From: Spongospora subterranea
Taxonomy: Eukaryota; Endomyxa; Phytomyxea; Plasmodiophorida; Plasmodiophoridae
Assembly: GCA_900404475.1 (NCBI GenBank)
Contig: OUQQ01000006.1
Span: forward strand, 109,792 to 173,791
Direction of reading: 5' to 3'
DNA length: 64,000 nucleotides
This document shows, one piece after another, positions 34,245 to 47,665 of the stretch. The notes beneath the pieces are model-generated. The model was given only the letters and a program-made list of their open reading frames with translations. It was not told the DNA's origin and did no database searches. The first letter of the stretch is position 1. Each line of letters starts with the position of its first letter. Both the position numbers and the translations under genes were made by a program.

Positions 34245-35954
34245 GGTTGAATTGTCGCGGATCGTGATCGCCAAGCACAACCTGAGCTCCATGATTCTGG
34301 GCAGGATATCGTCGGCAAGGTAAGCGGGCGTCATGCTCGTCGTCGACCTATCACAACGGGTGTATTTCACAGGTTTGGTGAGCGGGTTGATGACGATGGG
34401 TCCTACAGCGACGATTTTAACGCACCAGGGGATGCCGATCCCGATGATTTACCACCGCCAAGTTTCGACAGTCATGATCATTCTCCACGACCTCTCGGAT
34501 CCCGTTCCAGCGAAGGAACGCCTCAATCAGCTTCGATCAACCAGAGCGCTGTGGAAACCTCTGAGAGTAAATCCCAATCGGTGGCATCAGACGGCTCCCG
34601 ACGTCGGTTCTATGATTTATCACGCGGTAGGCTGGTTTCAGCCTACTTGCATATCTTGATGCTAATCACGATTACATAGCCGGCCATTCTTCCAGTAAAA
34701 AGAATCAAATTTCCAAGCTATTACGTCAGCATCAAAAGGTGCACATCCGTTTGCATTCATTCCAGAGTATTACAGCGCCATTACAGGAAAACGCCCAACT
34801 ACGCGAAGCCTTGACCAAATTACAAAGACGGGCCAGGAATGTAGCCAGCGAAAATGAGAACGTTGATCTCAGACGTCAACTTTCAGAGCAAAAAATGGAA
34901 ATAAAGACTCTGAAATCGGTAGAGAGCCCCGCCAGTTTGTATGTAAAATATAACCCAACCCAAGCCTCATGTAGGAAATTAGGCGCCACCAAAATATTCA
35001 AATGGAGTATGAGCAATCTCAATCTGAATATCCTGAAAGGATCAGAAGTATGGCTAAAGAATTACGTCAAGTCAAGGAAAAAAACAAAGAGCTGTTGGTG
35101 CAGAATCGAGAAGGAGACCGGCAAGTTCGATCTCAACACGATAAAATTTGTCTGGTCTGTTATTCACTTAAGAGACCGTGTCCATTTGTAATTGATACCC
35201 TCTGATCACATCTGCAGCTTCAAAAACAGAGTCAGAAAACCAATTCGAAGAAGGGATTTGACGTTCAAGTCGAGATGGAACAAGAGAGAGAAAAATGGAG
35301 CAACGTTGAACAAGTTTTGTGAACCTTTTTTATATTACGCTCAGACGACACATACCGACACCTCAAACTTTAGGATTTGCGACGGCAGATTACTGAGCTC
35401 AAGCTGGCGATACAGACGGAACAACGGCGGAATCGGCGACTGAGCAATACAATGAAGAACCACAGGCAGCAATTAGAAGGTCAGGTGGTGGACTGCAAGC
35501 TTGACCAAATCATGACGATGTAATACTAGGCGAAATTATACGGCTCGGGAGTTTACTTAAAGAAAAAGATAAGAAGATATCGTCCAGTTCTCAGAAAATC
35601 GAGCTGATGATGCGTCAGTCATCAAATGATATCTTACAAAATGGGATCCAACAGACCATTTTCGAGAAAGAAACTTCTTCAGAAGGTTTTGAAATCATCC
35701 ACCAGATTGAGTTCGCGGATTATTTTTTCAACCCTATGTGCAGAAACCGTTTTCGAACCACCAGATAATGGTATGGTCAGATCTGCATTCCTATCGGACT
35801 CAGGTCGTGATAATTCTCTCCAAGAAATTACTGGGATATCTGCAGAGTACGATGAAGATTTTGATGAGTATGTCTAAGATAGTCTACCACTTTGTATTAT
35901 ATTATTCATTCATTTTCTAGGCTTGGAGTTGACGAGCTAAAAGCTCTATTGTAA
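34245..35954 (+). CDS. Coiled-coil protein, 5' end unresolved
   Basis: Several exons on the plus strand. An acidic, Ser/Pro-rich segment (DDDGSYSDDFNAPGDADP, PPPSFDSHDHSPRPLG) from about 34380 is spliced near 34628-34680 to a long coiled coil. The coil includes ISKLLRQHQK, QENAQLREALTKLQRRARN, ENENVDLRRQLSEQKMEIKT, MAKELRQVKEKNKELL, and a last exon after 35922 ending LGVDELKALL at a TAA (35952-35954). The layout of an acidic DFxS-type head and a long coil recalls lebercilin-like or other centrosomal proteins, but no signature is convincing. First exon candidates lie around 34200-34320. The stop overlaps the opposite gene's stop. Confidence 0.5.
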
Positions 35955-37010
35955 AATACACGATCCTTGACTGGGCATATTGGGATTATTTGCCCTGGCG
36001 GTCGACCAATCGCTTGTAATCATGAACGTAGCGATAACCGGCCGATGATCAGATGTTTTGACCTCGTTAACGCTGGCGTATTTTAATTGTACGATGTGTG
36101 TACTCTCTTTCCACAGTATCCGATCTGTCCATGACGGTACTCGTTGCTTCTTACTGCTGTCGTATACGTCGCTATTCTTATCGAATTTATACGATGGGAG
36201 AAATGTGATATCGCCTTCCGTAAAACCAGAGAATATATTCCCTTTTCTCATTTCCATGGTAAGCTGCTCGTTCGCCTTCATCACCTCGAGCATTTGGGAT
36301 TTGATTAACGAATCGACCATGCGTCTACCCCCGTTTATTCGGTAATTCAAGTCCCCAAACCAAAATACGATGTCAAATGCCTCAGATGCCCGCCGGCCGT
36401 TTGATCCTGATAGACTCAGACCACTGTCAATCGTGTGAAAGTCGGCGTTCCTTTGCGAGACGCCATTATCGTGGGCATGAAAATGACAATTAATAAATAC
36501 GAACGATAGATTCCCTAACGTGAATGATATGGCAACACCTCCTGAGATATTCGTTGTGATGAGACCATTGTATTGATGATGGACGCCACAAATACCTTTA
36601 TTACCAATCACATTTCCAACTCCAGTAGCGACGGAACTGCTTGAGATATTTGACACACATTGATACAGCTCCCGCCTGATGAAGATCGCTAAATGAATTG
36701 CGTTCAATGTCACAGATTGAACAGCAACCCATTTATCACCAAGATGATGAACTAGCTTGCGCACCCATTTCGTTTTGTCATCATAAACCAGGGATACTTC
36801 TAGTGACTGGCCACATTCTTCGGTCCCGATGGCATAAACATCAAACGATTCCTTAGGAATAAATAGCGCCAAATCATCAGTAGGAGTGCAAGCATGCAAA
36901 TTCCATGTTCCAATAAAGACAGTAATGGATGGGGGCTTTGGATCCGTAGGATGATTTGTTGATTCCAACCGGTCTGTATTGGCGCCAGCTTCAGCGTCAC
37001 CAGCGGGCAT
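35946..37010 (-). CDS. Inositol polyphosphate 5-phosphatase
   Basis: Single exon, 354 residues from the ATG at 37010. It consists of one IPPc catalytic domain: VFIGTWNLHACTPTDDL, AIGTEECGQS, GNVIGNKGICGV, FINCHFHAHDNGV, FWFGDLNYRI, the active-site PSWTDRILWK, and SDHRPVIATF. Compact length and the WNLHA/GTEE blocks resemble the INPP5E/72-kDa group more than OCRL or synaptojanin, but I see no CaaX-type C-terminus (it ends GSCILQ, where CILQ would fit a prenylation box). It removes the 5-phosphate from phosphoinositides. A ciliary role is inference from the CaaX-like end and the flagellar genes nearby. Confidence 0.87.
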   Translation of the reverse strand: MPAGDAEAGANTDRLESTNHPTDPKPPSITVFIGTWNLHACTPTDDLALFIPKESFDVYAIGTEECGQSLEVSLVYDDKTKWVRKLVHHLGDKWVAVQSVTLNAIHLAIFIRRELYQCVSNISSSSVATGVGNVIGNKGICGVHHQYNGLITTNISGGVAISFTLGNLSFVFINCHFHAHDNGVSQRNADFHTIDSGLSLSGSNGRRASEAFDIVFWFGDLNYRINGGRRMVDSLIKSQMLEVMKANEQLTMEMRKGNIFSGFTEGDITFLPSYKFDKNSDVYDSSKKQRVPSWTDRILWKESTHIVQLKYASVNEVKTSDHRPVIATFMITSDWSTARANNPNMPSQGSCILQ

Positions 37011-37705
37011 CAATAAAACAAGTCTGAGCCTTGAATAAGATGAGAAGTATGTGGCGAGATCAATAGGTATACCATTCGTTGTTATCTGGTTTTTTTCTCT
37101 CTAATTTAGGATGCCATTCATTTTTCAGTATACCATTCGGTTAAAATATAACCATTCAGTTTTAGTTAGTATATTTTCAGTTTTCTACAAGCAGCAGATA
37201 AAATTACTACTATTTCACATTAAGCCAAGGCCGCGTCGATAAATGCCAAAAATTCCGCAAAAATCAGAAACTATTAGTAATAACGACTGTCAACATATTA
37301 TACTGTTGTCGCCGTTGATGCGTTATAAACTGCAAATTTCTAAAAAAACAGGCACCAACCTGTGTTGAAATCAGGACGATGGCGGGACGCAACTCTACTG
37401 TAGATCTGCGACAGACCTTGTCCCAAAGAAACGTTGCCCCCGTAACTGCTATTGGCCCTACTCGCCGTTTTGGGCACTGGCAGTGATTGAAACATCTGAA
37501 GACTTGGTATCTTAAGCTCGATGTTACAGATGTGTGTCAGATATTTCCAAATTGTGAAACGCGGCCCTGTGGCAGAGTGTCGCCAGTGAGTAATGAGGTT
37601 ACCCCTGCCGGGACGAAGTAACTGAATGCTGGGCCGGTCCACATTTGAAAACTTGGTATCAGAATATCGTTGTGATCGACTAGCTGAACTTGTCATTGGT
37701 TGCCA
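37011..37705. promoter_or_regulatory. Divergent intergenic region with short repeated motif
   Basis: About 700 bp between two start codons facing away from each other (phosphatase and zinc finger). Near-identical 13-15-mers of the type TATACCATTCGGTT occur at about 37068, 37129 and 37147, with a weaker copy at about 37110. The surrounding 200 bp is AT-rich. The copies share one orientation and might bind a factor, but they may also be a chance low-complexity run. Antisense ORFs here show no homology. Confidence 0.4.
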
Positions 37706-39000
<1,295 letters not shown>

Positions 39001-39193
39001 ATGCTTCACATCGTGTACATAACTGAACCTTCCACCGGTCTATAATATAAGAAGTAAATATGTATCGAAACTAACCCACCGTAACGTCGAATTTCGATCC
39101 CATTCCATAGATAGGTTCAGTACAATCCCTGTCATTTATTGGCGAGAAAGTTAGCAGTTAATTATGGGTCTTCTGTCAAAAATAGTTAGTGAA

Positions 39194-41095
39194 TCAGTAG
39201 AGACAATGCCACCAAAACTTTACCCTCTTAGAGTTTCTTCTGATGCGATATATTAATGTCGTCACCATCACTGATACCGCTGTCAGTACAATGGCATTGG
39301 TTTGCCAAGCACGTATCCTGAATCCTAAATTGAACACATTTTGAGATGCTTGTGTCCACTGTGACGGCGATTTGTAAAATATTGGGATAGCTTCGTAGTT
39401 TTCTGATTGGCCGTTGACTATCAAGGCGTTGTGCCCGATATTAACAGCGTCAGGTACGAGCTCCCAGCTGCCGAGTTGCCTGGGTCCAAGAAACAAGCAC
39501 ATAAAGTGGAAAATACACACTTTCAGTTGGTTGGCGGCTGTACTTGCGACAGTCACCCCGCTTGTCACAATTTGCTCGATGCAATGACGAGAAGATGTCG
39601 CGTGCGAGGTTGCTTTCTGGCAAATGCGCGACCTCAAGAAAAGATGCACGTCTCCCGCCAAGAACGTCGACTTGTTAGCAAATTTGCCAACGAGGTCTAA
39701 CAAAGTAGACGTTTCCCGGCGATGGACAGAATGCGATGTTAACTTTTCCCCTTCAACAATGTCAGCCAGAGTGGCAAACCATTTGAAAGGTGCGAACATG
39801 AACGGAACACTTGAAACGACGAACATGCGTGAAATAGAAGTATCCTGGCCATAACGATGAATTGACGTGTTCACTCTGTGCATTTGTGCTTTTCCAAGCA
39901 TCGGAGCGTTCCCATCGAAACTGAATGTTCGCTGAAAACGTGTGTCTACAAATATGAAAGCAAACGAGCTAATCACTTTGTTGAAGTCTGCACAAACTTG
40001 GCTCAATTCTGTCCCATTTTCATGAAAAACGTCTCTGTGCAGCTGGAACTGATATTCTAATAATGCTTGACGACCGGCCAAGAGTAACGGTCCACGGCCG
40101 TCTCTGAAATGTTCTGCATCAAGGTTATTTCTGATCACCACGATTGTAAATATATGAAATGGAAGTCAAGTTTTGATGACTCTAACATAATGTCATGATC
40201 GTCTAGAAGCATCCAATTTGCTGCCGTGCTCAATAGTGTGCGCATTTCAGGAGCCGACCTAAGAACTGATTTCAGAATGCAAGATACTTGAAAAGTTGCG
40301 AAGTTATACCAAACTCTTCTATAAGCACTACGAAACTCTTCAAGCAACACTTCAAAAGGTTTCAACCGGCCACCGCGATTCCAATTGTGAAATATTGGAT
40401 CCGCATAAATCTGATCACCTAAAAACAACAAAAAGATAAGTTGCGACCTATTGCATGTGAATTTTATACCAATATGCATCATTCCGATCCGTGATTGCAC
40501 GTTTTCATCTTCTGAAAGTTGTTTGAGAAATGATCCGTCATGGTCGGAATCAAAGTTGTTACAACTGGCAATTCTGGTATAACAATTCTGTTAATGGGAC
40601 GCAAACCACATTGAAGCAAAAATACACGATCTTAAAGCTTGAATCACGATTGCTTGAGAGCGTAGAGAAGCTTGCACGGGAACTGATTCCATTTTTGCTA
40701 GACAAGTGTATCAGGTAGTGCTGGCCTAAAAAACATTAGACTACTGCAAACTGTTTCAAAATGGGACCGACCTGGCTCTAGACTTGATAGAATCCAAATG
40801 CTGGGCTTCTCAGCAATGATAAGAGTCTCGCTGTATATATCTTCACCAGAGAGCGATAACACAGCCTGGACTGGCGTATGCACAAGATGCCTATGAGAAT
40901 GAGGTTGACCTGGATGGATGCACACAATGCCGATTATCGACTGTACCTGTCTAGCGCATCATACATGATACGGGCATTGTTTGTGTTGACGTCGCCCACG
41001 ACAATGAGAATGGGCTCCTGGAACTGTGGGATGGCACTGATTGTCAAGCAACTGATCGATATTGCTAGAAGGCGCAAAATAGAAACGACAATCAT
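39194..41095 (-). CDS. PhoD-like phosphatase, secretory, C-terminal membrane anchor
   Basis: Multi-exon. From ATG 41095 a signal peptide (VVSILRLLAISISCLTISA) precedes an N-terminal beta domain with LIVVGDVNTNNARIMYDA, as in PhoD-like proteins of algae and protists. Further exons hold LSLSGEDIYSETLIIAEKPS and then the metallophosphatase core: GDQIYADPIFHNW, FRSAYRRVWYNF, WMLLDDHDI and FLAGDVHLFLRSRI (metal ligands D, H and H). The last exon (from about 40138) ends with a transmembrane helix (AIVLTAVSVMVTTLIY) and a basic tail. Members are alkaline-phosphatase/phosphodiesterase-like; substrate not predictable. Exon limits between 40.5 and 40.9 kb are approximate. Confidence 0.7.
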
Positions 41096-41593
41096 GATTG
41101 ATAAATGCACAGCAGCGAGTGGTTTCGCTTTGCCTCATCAATCCCGTGTCACTCTGCTCCGCCCGCACTAAAACGTAACAGTGCACGATACACGATATCT
41201 ATCAGCTGCACTCGCCAGCCACAGTCACAGACTGTAAGCTGTCCTCTGCACCTGACGTTTTCAACCATCTTCAGTGCGTCACCCATAAATGTGCAATACA
41301 GGTTATATCTATTGCAATGCCAGATTTACAGAAACCTGAATTTTGTCGAAATTCATTTTTGAACTGTACCAAACCGTACTTATTGCTGTATTTTTGACCC
41401 CTTTCAACGTCTAGTGCAACCTCTGCTATCTCTACACACGTCATTTTCGAGAAACTTTTTGCAAATTTTGCACACTTCATTAAAAACCGCTATTTACCTA
41501 CAGGCTACAGTACGCAGTTATTTGAGGATCCCAGATCACTCCGGCGGAGTAGCGCGAATTATTGCAGATTTTCCGATTTTGGACAGATTTCAC

Positions 41594-42736
41594 ATGTTGC
41601 CATGTCAACATTTTTGTAAGCATACTAATCGGCATTGTCACCGACCCGTTTTGGTGACGAATAAATTATCATCGTATTGCCTCTTTCATCAAGATGAACC
41701 TGTCCAGAATATGACCTTCTGTACTGCTTGTCGAACATGGGTTCGGTCTGCGACGTTCCGTGCTCACTCTGGGAAAAAGTGTCCTGTGCTAAAGCGGCAA
41801 ATGGTCTTAAGGTGCGTCCAATTTTGTGCTTTGTGGATGAACCGGTTGAATAAGACTCGTAACAGGAGTCAACCATTTTATGACGAAAACTGTAATGGAC
41901 ACAACGATTGCGTCCCAGGCTTTGTTCCAGTTTCAGTCAGGGCTGACGACCTTGAATCCCGAATTTTGTCCTTTAGCAAACAGTATGGTATACAACCACT
42001 TGATATTACAGCGTCCGATCAGGCAATATCACCAGCAATGAAGCATAGTCTTCAACATGATGCCATCATCGCAAGAATTTCACGGATCAAGGGTATGAAT
42101 GAGGGAATAGCAGTTGTCGAACTTGGCGCTGGCAAAGCTGATCTGTCTGAAGCAATTATACTGAAATTTCAAAACGATTTCAAGGAACGTGTGGGCGTTG
42201 TTGCTGTCGATATGTGCTCGTTCAGGCACGCCGCAGACTGCCGGTTACGACGCCTCTCAGAATTCACCCGCGCCACAATCGATATTCGCCATTTCAGACT
42301 GGATAAAGTCGACATTATCAACCGCAGAGAAAGCTGTATCTGTGTCAGCAAACATCTTTGCGGATCAGGGTTCGATTATGCATTACGATGTATTGTCAAT
42401 TCTGAAAAACGCGTCAACGCCGTTGCAATGGCTCCATGCTGCCATCAGAAGTGTACATGGGGTGCACTTGTTGGCAGGAAATATCTCGAGAATTTGGGCT
42501 TTGATTCACACGACTTTGAGTCAATGTGTAGGTTTTCGTCATGGGCAACTCTCTTATCTGAACAATGCTCCACTCCCCAGCAGTTTATTATCGGGAAAAC
42601 GTGCAAGTACCTAATCAACCGATGTCGAATGGAATACCTAAAAGAAAGCGGATTTATCAACGCCGCGCTCACTGAATACATCGACAGCTCGGTGACGCCC
42701 GAGAACGTTTTGCTTGAAGCGACAAGGAATCCATGA
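41594..42736 (+). CDS. TRMT13: tRNA 2'-O-methyltransferase TRM13 (TRMT13)
   Basis: About 380 residues from ATG 41594. The order of domains is that of TRM13: a CCCH-type finger (CQHFCKHTNRHCHRPV..YCLFHQ), a U11-48K-like CHHC finger (FCTACRTWV..FRAHSGKKCP), then the methyltransferase core with AVVELGAGKADLSEAI, ICVSKHLCGSGFDYALRC, AMAPCCHQKC, SSWATL and LLEATRNP at the end. TRM13 methylates the 2'-O of nucleotide 4 in the acceptor stem of certain tRNAs. An open frame extends 60 codons upstream of the chosen ATG without homology. A possible in-frame intron (about 41811-41870, GTCTTAAG..AATAAG) may remove the segment just after the fingers. Confidence 0.9.
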   Translation: MLPCQHFCKHTNRHCHRPVLVTNKLSSYCLFHQDEPVQNMTFCTACRTWVRSATFRAHSGKKCPVLKRQMVLRCVQFCALWMNRLNKTRNRSQPFYDENCNGHNDCVPGFVPVSVRADDLESRILSFSKQYGIQPLDITASDQAISPAMKHSLQHDAIIARISRIKGMNEGIAVVELGAGKADLSEAIILKFQNDFKERVGVVAVDMCSFRHAADCRLRRLSEFTRATIDIRHFRLDKVDIINRRESCICVSKHLCGSGFDYALRCIVNSEKRVNAVAMAPCCHQKCTWGALVGRKYLENLGFDSHDFESMCRFSSWATLLSEQCSTPQQFIIGKTCKYLINRCRMEYLKESGFINAALTEYIDSSVTPENVLLEATRNP

Positions 42737-42846
42737 GTGAGCCATTGTATATTGTGTCATAAAATATTTCCTTTGAAAAAGTCTACGTATTTCATGACTG
42801 TGTCGTCGTGTGATTCGTGAACGTTTTGCCCAAATCATTCGCTGAG

Positions 42847-43107
42847 TCAAGCTGTATACATGTCCATACATACCAGGTCAACATCAACTCTGTTTCTCAC
42901 TCTGCCATGCGAGCTTGATAATGGTGCTCGCATGGAAGAGTGAGAACACCAATGGATTATCCGGACTACAGTATTAAGCCAGTTCAGCGAAGAATAACCG
43001 AAAGAAGAAACATTATCACCAAATAAATGAGCTTCGAGTGTGTAATTCGGTCCGGTGTACATATGCCCCGGCTCAAAGTGACCATATTGATCAGGTACAG
43101 ACATCAT
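42847..43107 (-). CDS. Small conserved-looking ORF, 86 residues, unrecognised
   Basis: One open frame from ATG 43107 (or the next ATG, 43104). The text begins MSVPDQYGHFEPGHMYTGPN and continues YTLEAHLFGDNVSSFGYSSL, with aromatic- and Gly-rich spacing that does not look random. A GTAATG donor just upstream could add a short first exon (MRHMGF). I cannot name the family; an accessory subunit of a membrane complex is one guess. It is transcribed divergently from WDR7, with only 75 bp between the ATGs, so both promoters and leaders are very short. Confidence 0.4.
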   Translation of the reverse strand: MMSVPDQYGHFEPGHMYTGPNYTLEAHLFGDNVSSFGYSSLNWLNTVVRIIHWCSHSSMRAPLSSSHGRVRNRVDVDLVCMDMYTA

Positions 43108-43182
43108 TCATTACCTGAATCCCATATGCCTCATCGCAGCACCACGAGTGCTTAGGTCGGGACATGGCCGATAATCTTCTCA

Positions 43183-46100
43183 ATGGATCTTAAGACTCTG
43201 ACAGCCCCGTTCGTATGCTGGACCAATGCTCCAGAGCATCATATCACGTGCTGCTGTGCTGTTGAAGGCGCGCCGGGGGCCCCAACTTCACATATTGTCA
43301 CTGGCTCACAATCCGGTGGCCTAGTTCTCTGGCGAAAACAGCCTATTCCGACTAGCCATACAGCTCTACCATTACCTAACAATGATATGGTCACGCTTAT
43401 GGAATCGAGCATTCATTCACAACTCCAAGATATGATGTTAACGCGCTCAAGTTCTGATGGTGACCAATATCTGCCCGTTGCGGTAGTTCTAGGCCGTAAG
43501 GAGTCTGGGATCGCTGTCACTGCTGCGGCAGCGTTCTACTTTGCAAATACTGCTCTGTTCATTATAACTTATGAGGATGGTCTCGTCTCTGTTCATGAAT
43601 GTCAGAAGTTCGTCTCCGTGATACTTCGCTTTTTAATCGTACTGGTTAGGCCTTAGTGGCGATTGCATAATATCGGTTCAAGCTCTTTCCATCTGGACCG
43701 CTAAGATTCGCGTCTATTTACACTCACCAGATGATCCTTTTGTTATGGCGGTCTGTGTTCCAAGACAGCAAACTTCAACCCAGGTCTTTATTTTACGGAT
43801 TGGGCTTGGCGAGGGGTATCGGGGAAGCCTTTCTGTTGTAAGGACCATTGATGCTGATTTGCCGGTGATTGACGCAGAACTCATCAACAAACAAAAACGA
43901 ATCTGTATCATTACGCGCCGACAGATCTATATTACAAGCACTCAAGAAGTCGATGAGAGTGTCACTTTTCCAACTGCTAAAGACAGCAACCCTATTGGCA
44001 TTGCCGTCTCTGAAGCTCATCTGGTGGTCATCAACAGTCAGCGGTTGGATTTTTTCAATCTTTCTGAGAATTGCGTAACGCTGAAGAAAACGTTGGACTT
44101 GTTGGAAAGCGACATTTCTGGAGCAATTTTTTCTCAAGACGGATCGAAGCTCTTCGTTTTTTATGGACACAATGCCTCCGTTCTAATACTGCAGACCTAT
44201 GACGAACCTCTTGTTGTTGCACGAATTGACTCACAGCACTTTTCTGAAAGACCATCAACGCCAGATTATTTTTGCCCATCTCTGCAATGCATCGTGACAT
44301 CCACGTCCCTTATTATGAGTGGTGGCGAATCTTTGCCAGACGGTGCCATTCTGGAATATAAAATGGACGAGCTTTACCATCCGATTGTGTCATGTCTGTC
44401 TGATTTATTCACGAAGAAACGGGATCGTCCGCAGATTACAAGCTCTTGCTTTATATTTATCGCTTCGCCATTGCTTGCTGCTGGATATGGTCGGTCCATT
44501 ACCTTTGCCGTCCTCGGTAGTTGAATCTGTTAACAGACAACGGTGAGGTTCGCATTCAAAGACTTGAGTTGGACGCCTCTATGCAGACTCTTCATTGGCA
44601 TACGTCCGGTATCACTGCACTTTTCAATGTGTCCACTGAGCTATTCTCTGGGGACGATGATGGTCGGATTTCTATCTGGAAATTGAATCCAAAGTAACTG
44701 CATCTGCATATTATTAATTTGATTCTAATCTGTCTTTGATTTCCCTCTAGTTCTGTAGAGTTTCTTGCTGGGTTCGACGTGCATTATGGGGCGATAACGA
44801 AGTTTTATCCACTAATGCGATCGCGAGTCGCCGCAGTGGCATCAGATTTGTCCTTCTCCGTACTTGAGGTATCGGAAACCACAGGCGCTAGATGTTTGAT
44901 CACCGCACCTGGCCATGTGCGCCCGATCGTTAGGTAAAACCTTCAAGTCGTTATCTTTCAATTCAATAACCGAATGAGTAGTTTTTTGTGCAATTCGTGG
45001 ACAGAGATTGCAGATTACGCCATCCCCATCACCGAAAATGGGACTATATATATTTGGGCAATTTCTACGGGCACGTTGGATAGCATTCTGAAGGGTAAAG
45101 CTGCCAGAACATTCATTGATATCCATAAATTCAGCCCCGAGAATATTAGCGGTCCATACGTTCAGGTGAGTGGCTCTCTGGGTCTCACTTTCGTACTGAC
45201 TCAAACAATAGAGCGCGTCGAACGGGCTATTTAGGCACCTTGCAAATGTAGATGCGAGGCTGCATGCATCCATATTCACTTTGGATATCGTTGCCACTAC
45301 TAACCTATGCGTGGATTGTTCAAATATCGAGTTAACAGCCAGTGGAAGCAGACAAGGACCTGAGCGTGATAACGAGTTTGATGAACTGAATGACAGTTCG
45401 TGATGTTTTGATTGGTTTAATGCATCTTGTCCATCCTCTTGAATAGGTCCTGATCGTAACAAAGACGTTGGCAAAATGCCAAGCATGGTTTTGAACGATT
45501 CCATACGGTTTGCCATGTCACTGTTGCTAGACTGGACACTAGATTCCGAGCTTGATAGGGTAATGTCTGTGGATCAGACTTTCGTCAGTGGGTATTAAAT
45601 TCTCTCAGCAAATGTCAGAGCGACTTTTAATGGTAGATCTTTTTCGTATGGTGGCAGATAAATTGAGTGGCATTCTATGCTATGCTGCTTTCGGAACTGT
45701 TTTTGCACATGCTGCTTATGGGCAATCAAACAATCAGCGTAGGGGTCTTCGCAAAGGTGGTTCAAAATTGCTCATGTACCTCCATAGTCCCTTTCTCCAT
45801 CACTCTGCTGCTACCGTCTCGTTGGCCAAGTACATCTCGATGGCGGTTTTCTCATCGTTTTACAGCCATGCAATCCCTCTATATTAATTCACTGTACTTG
45901 CCTCTGGTACCAAAACTGTTATGTCATTTTTTTTCTCGGAATAATGTTTCCTATTCTTCAGATGTGTCACGGATTGGTCGTTGATCAATCGCTGTTTTCT
46001 CGTTTTCTAACCAATTATGGTGTTCTTCTACCTGATGCTTTATGTCTTTATAAAGAGCCGGCTCTTAGGGTATCGGTTGGCATCAGGCTTCAAAATTTGC

Positions 46101-47665
46101 AACTTTATTGATCCGGTAGTTGTGTAGGTATTATCAGCGTTTTGCCTCCATTCTATCGAGTCTGTCAACGTCGCCGCTCGTCTTTTGCTGCAAAGCGTGA
46201 TAACTCGAATGTCAGTTGATCGGAAAAATGACGCCCGTGAATACTGGACAACAGTGTTCAAAGGCGTTTCATTGCTCCGCACAACGAGAAATCCCAGCAG
46301 GGACTATCAAAACGATGATGCTCTTTCGAATGTATTCCCCTTGTTGTTTTTTTTTGCTCTTTGTAGTCACCATTAGCCAGTTGGAGTTTCTCTCCCGCAA
46401 TGATGAAAGACTGATGGCTGCCATGATCCTGTGTATCTTGTGTGTCAATCATCAGCTTCTGCTCGATGACCAATGCAGCCTCAAGATCATAGAAATGCTA
46501 AGCAAGCTAATCACATCCGAATCAGAAGGGTATATACGGTCGTCTTTAGCGGCCGAACTAATTGGCAAAGGTAACCTCCCGTTTCTTGCTGACATACGGT
46601 TTGTCATATTCTTCTCTTAGGAATCCGGTTTTGGCAGCCGTATCTGTCCCAAGTTGATGGAATCATTGAACGATTATTATACTTGGGGCTTCCGCAAAGT
46701 AAAAAGTCCAAAACAATTCAGGTTGGGTTCGCGCATTATCAATGTCAGTGGATGCGAGCTCAGCCAACACATTGCAGGTTACTGCTCGGCGAGCATTGCT
46801 GGAGGTTGCTGCAGTCAATGTACCCGTTTTTTTCACAACTCTGGGCAAAATTGCTAACAGTCCAACCAAGGCCGGTTATTTCGCGTCAAAACCCATGATT
46901 ATTTTAACACCCTTTCTCATGGCTGTTTTGCGTAGTATGCTGACGCCGTTGCAGTTGCTTCTCTTAATGCCGCTGCTGGTCTTATCATGAAGAACCCGAC
47001 GTGCATGTTATCTAGTGAAGGCTCTTCTTCTTTGATCCCGTTTGCTATTGATATCATTATTCGATGCTTAAATCCCGACGAGTCTGGCAGTCAATTTAAT
47101 AATGTCGCTTTTTTCCAACTCATGTTTACTGTTTAGGCCCACTGATAGGCGCTCAATAATTGGTCCGGCGCTAGCTGTGTTAAAAGCGTTTGCTATTCGG
47201 TTTCCGGTTGTAAAAATGCACGGTTCATGTCATCTTGTTGCATCTGTGTCTAATAGCCATATCGTTGTCTACGATGTAACGACGGCATCAAAATGGAAAA
47301 TTTTGGAAGATCACACTCAACAGGTGGACGCTTTGTCTTTCAACCCTGCCGGTATTATCGAAATTTTCAAACACCATTTGATTTCAACGCGCTGTTCTTT
47401 TTTAGGGTCAATGCTGGCATCCTATTCCTCTCAAGAAGATCCGCCGACATTGCGTCTCTGGAATCTTCCTGTATCGAAACGAAATCTTCTAACGAGCTGG
47501 TTGAGCACAACCATCCGGAATCACCGAACTTTGCACCTCGCACCATTAGCCTCCACGCCTTCGTTTTCCGAACGTTTGCAATGCATAACGCTGACTTGGA
47601 CCAAAAATTGCATACAGCTTATACGAGAAGATGGATCCATTTGCCGCTTTTCATCAGAACAGTAG
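43183..47665 (+). CDS. WDR7: WDR7/rabconnectin-3 beta-like WD40 protein
   Basis: Multi-exon gene, roughly 1,300 residues. The start MDLKTLTAPFVCW matches the WDR7 N-terminus (LVLPIVLWG). WD blades follow (HIVTGSQSGGLVLWRK; TYEDGLVSVHE; LSIWTAKIRVYLH; SGAIFSQDGSKLFVFYG; LFSGDDDGRISIWKL; ITENGTIYIWAIS). A middle helical region and a C-terminal pair of blades end it (SCHLVASVSNSHIVVYDV, SMLASYSSQEDPPTLRLW, QLIREDGSICRF). The C-terminal blades are the most diagnostic: human WDR7 has RIAVGARHGSVALYD and ATYSNTDSHISFW there. With DMXL proteins WDR7 assembles the V-ATPase and acidifies endosomes. Exon limits between 45.2 and 46.7 kb were not traced one by one. Confidence 0.75.

Noticed and set aside
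34245..35954. Identification of the coiled-coil gene as lebercilin
   Set aside because: Only the general layout fits; the conserved lebercilin core heptads were not recognised.
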